A DNA stretch of 28,356 bases from a virus. The notes beneath the pieces are model-generated. The model did no database searches. It worked only from the letters and a program-made list of their open reading frames with translations, and was not told the origin of the DNA. Positions 28,333 to 28,356 of the stretch are shown in pieces. Position numbers and translations under genes: made by a program. How positions within the stretch are numbered: the first letter of the stretch is position 1; each line of letters opens with the position of its first letter. The stretch is taken from positions 1 through 28,356 of IMG/VR virus record IMGVR_UViG_3300010392_000349. One strand, written 5' to 3'.

Positions 28333-28356
28333 TTAGAAAGGAATTTTATCCTCAAA
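28333..28356 (-). CDS. C-terminal tail of an SSB-like protein, cut by the window edge
   Basis: The last eight codons read FEDKIPF then stop. This closely resembles the acidic-hydrophobic tail of single-stranded DNA-binding proteins (DDDIPF in bacterial SSB), which recruits replication and repair partners. Its position upstream of an exonuclease on the same strand supports the call, but only seven residues are visible. Confidence 0.45.
   Translation of the reverse strand, partial: FEDKIPF

Noticed and set aside
1-28356. CRISPR array, insertion sequence or integrase
   Set aside because: No regularly spaced repeats with unique spacers, no transposase or recombinase frame and no terminal inverted repeats were seen.

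Overview
The window is part of a tailed double-stranded DNA phage genome, or a closely related prophage. It contains a large terminase, a portal, a scaffold, an SU10-type major capsid protein and an SU10-type adaptor. Tail-tip proteins, ejection proteins and a lysis cassette follow. There is no tape-measure, sheath or tube gene, so a short-tailed (podovirus-like) virion is most likely. Shine-Dalgarno sites, GTG/TTG starts and a lipobox protein with a Cys-Gly-rich linker fit a Gram-negative, probably gammaproteobacterial, host; this is inference. I saw no tRNA, integrase, insertion sequence or CRISPR array.

Layout. (1) 1-1296, minus strand: an operon of very small unknown proteins, two with membrane segments. 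It runs from a sigma70-like promoter at 1327-1354 and carries a duplicated ~70-bp leader. (2) 1434-2937, plus strand: a terminase-small-subunit-like gene, an intergenic stretch with a G-run cluster and a TGTTACA array, an HTH protein and three small overlapping genes. (3) 2934-8725: TerL, an AT-hook mini-protein, portal, scaffold and major capsid protein, ending in a strong UUCG terminator. (4) 8759-13317: a conserved virion-type gene, then five overlapping genes for sugar or small-molecule modification: TPR-glycosyltransferase, radical SAM/SPASM, GT8-like and GT4-like glycosyltransferases, and a class I methyltransferase. (5) 13314-24037: adaptor, tail fibre, a lipoprotein with a degenerate subtilisin-like domain, a nozzle-like protein, a YadA-like fibre, virion-associated proteins and three ejection-type proteins. 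(6) 24061-26045: lysis region with membrane proteins, a transglycosylase with an EF-hand, a holin candidate and a DUF1353 protein. (7) 28356-26017, minus strand: the end of an SSB-like gene, a broken or readthrough His/Cys-rich small gene, a RecB-type exonuclease that appears to start at AUC, then small genes joined by ATGA overlaps.

Working together: region 3 builds and fills the head. Region 4 probably makes or attaches a modified glycan, to the virion or to the host surface. Region 5 provides adsorption and DNA delivery, and region 6 lyses the cell. Region 7 belongs to DNA metabolism and is transcribed towards the late genes. Nearly all genes overlap by ATGA, TAATG or GTGA, so translational coupling is the rule. 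Several true genes are shorter than 60 codons and are listed here explicitly.
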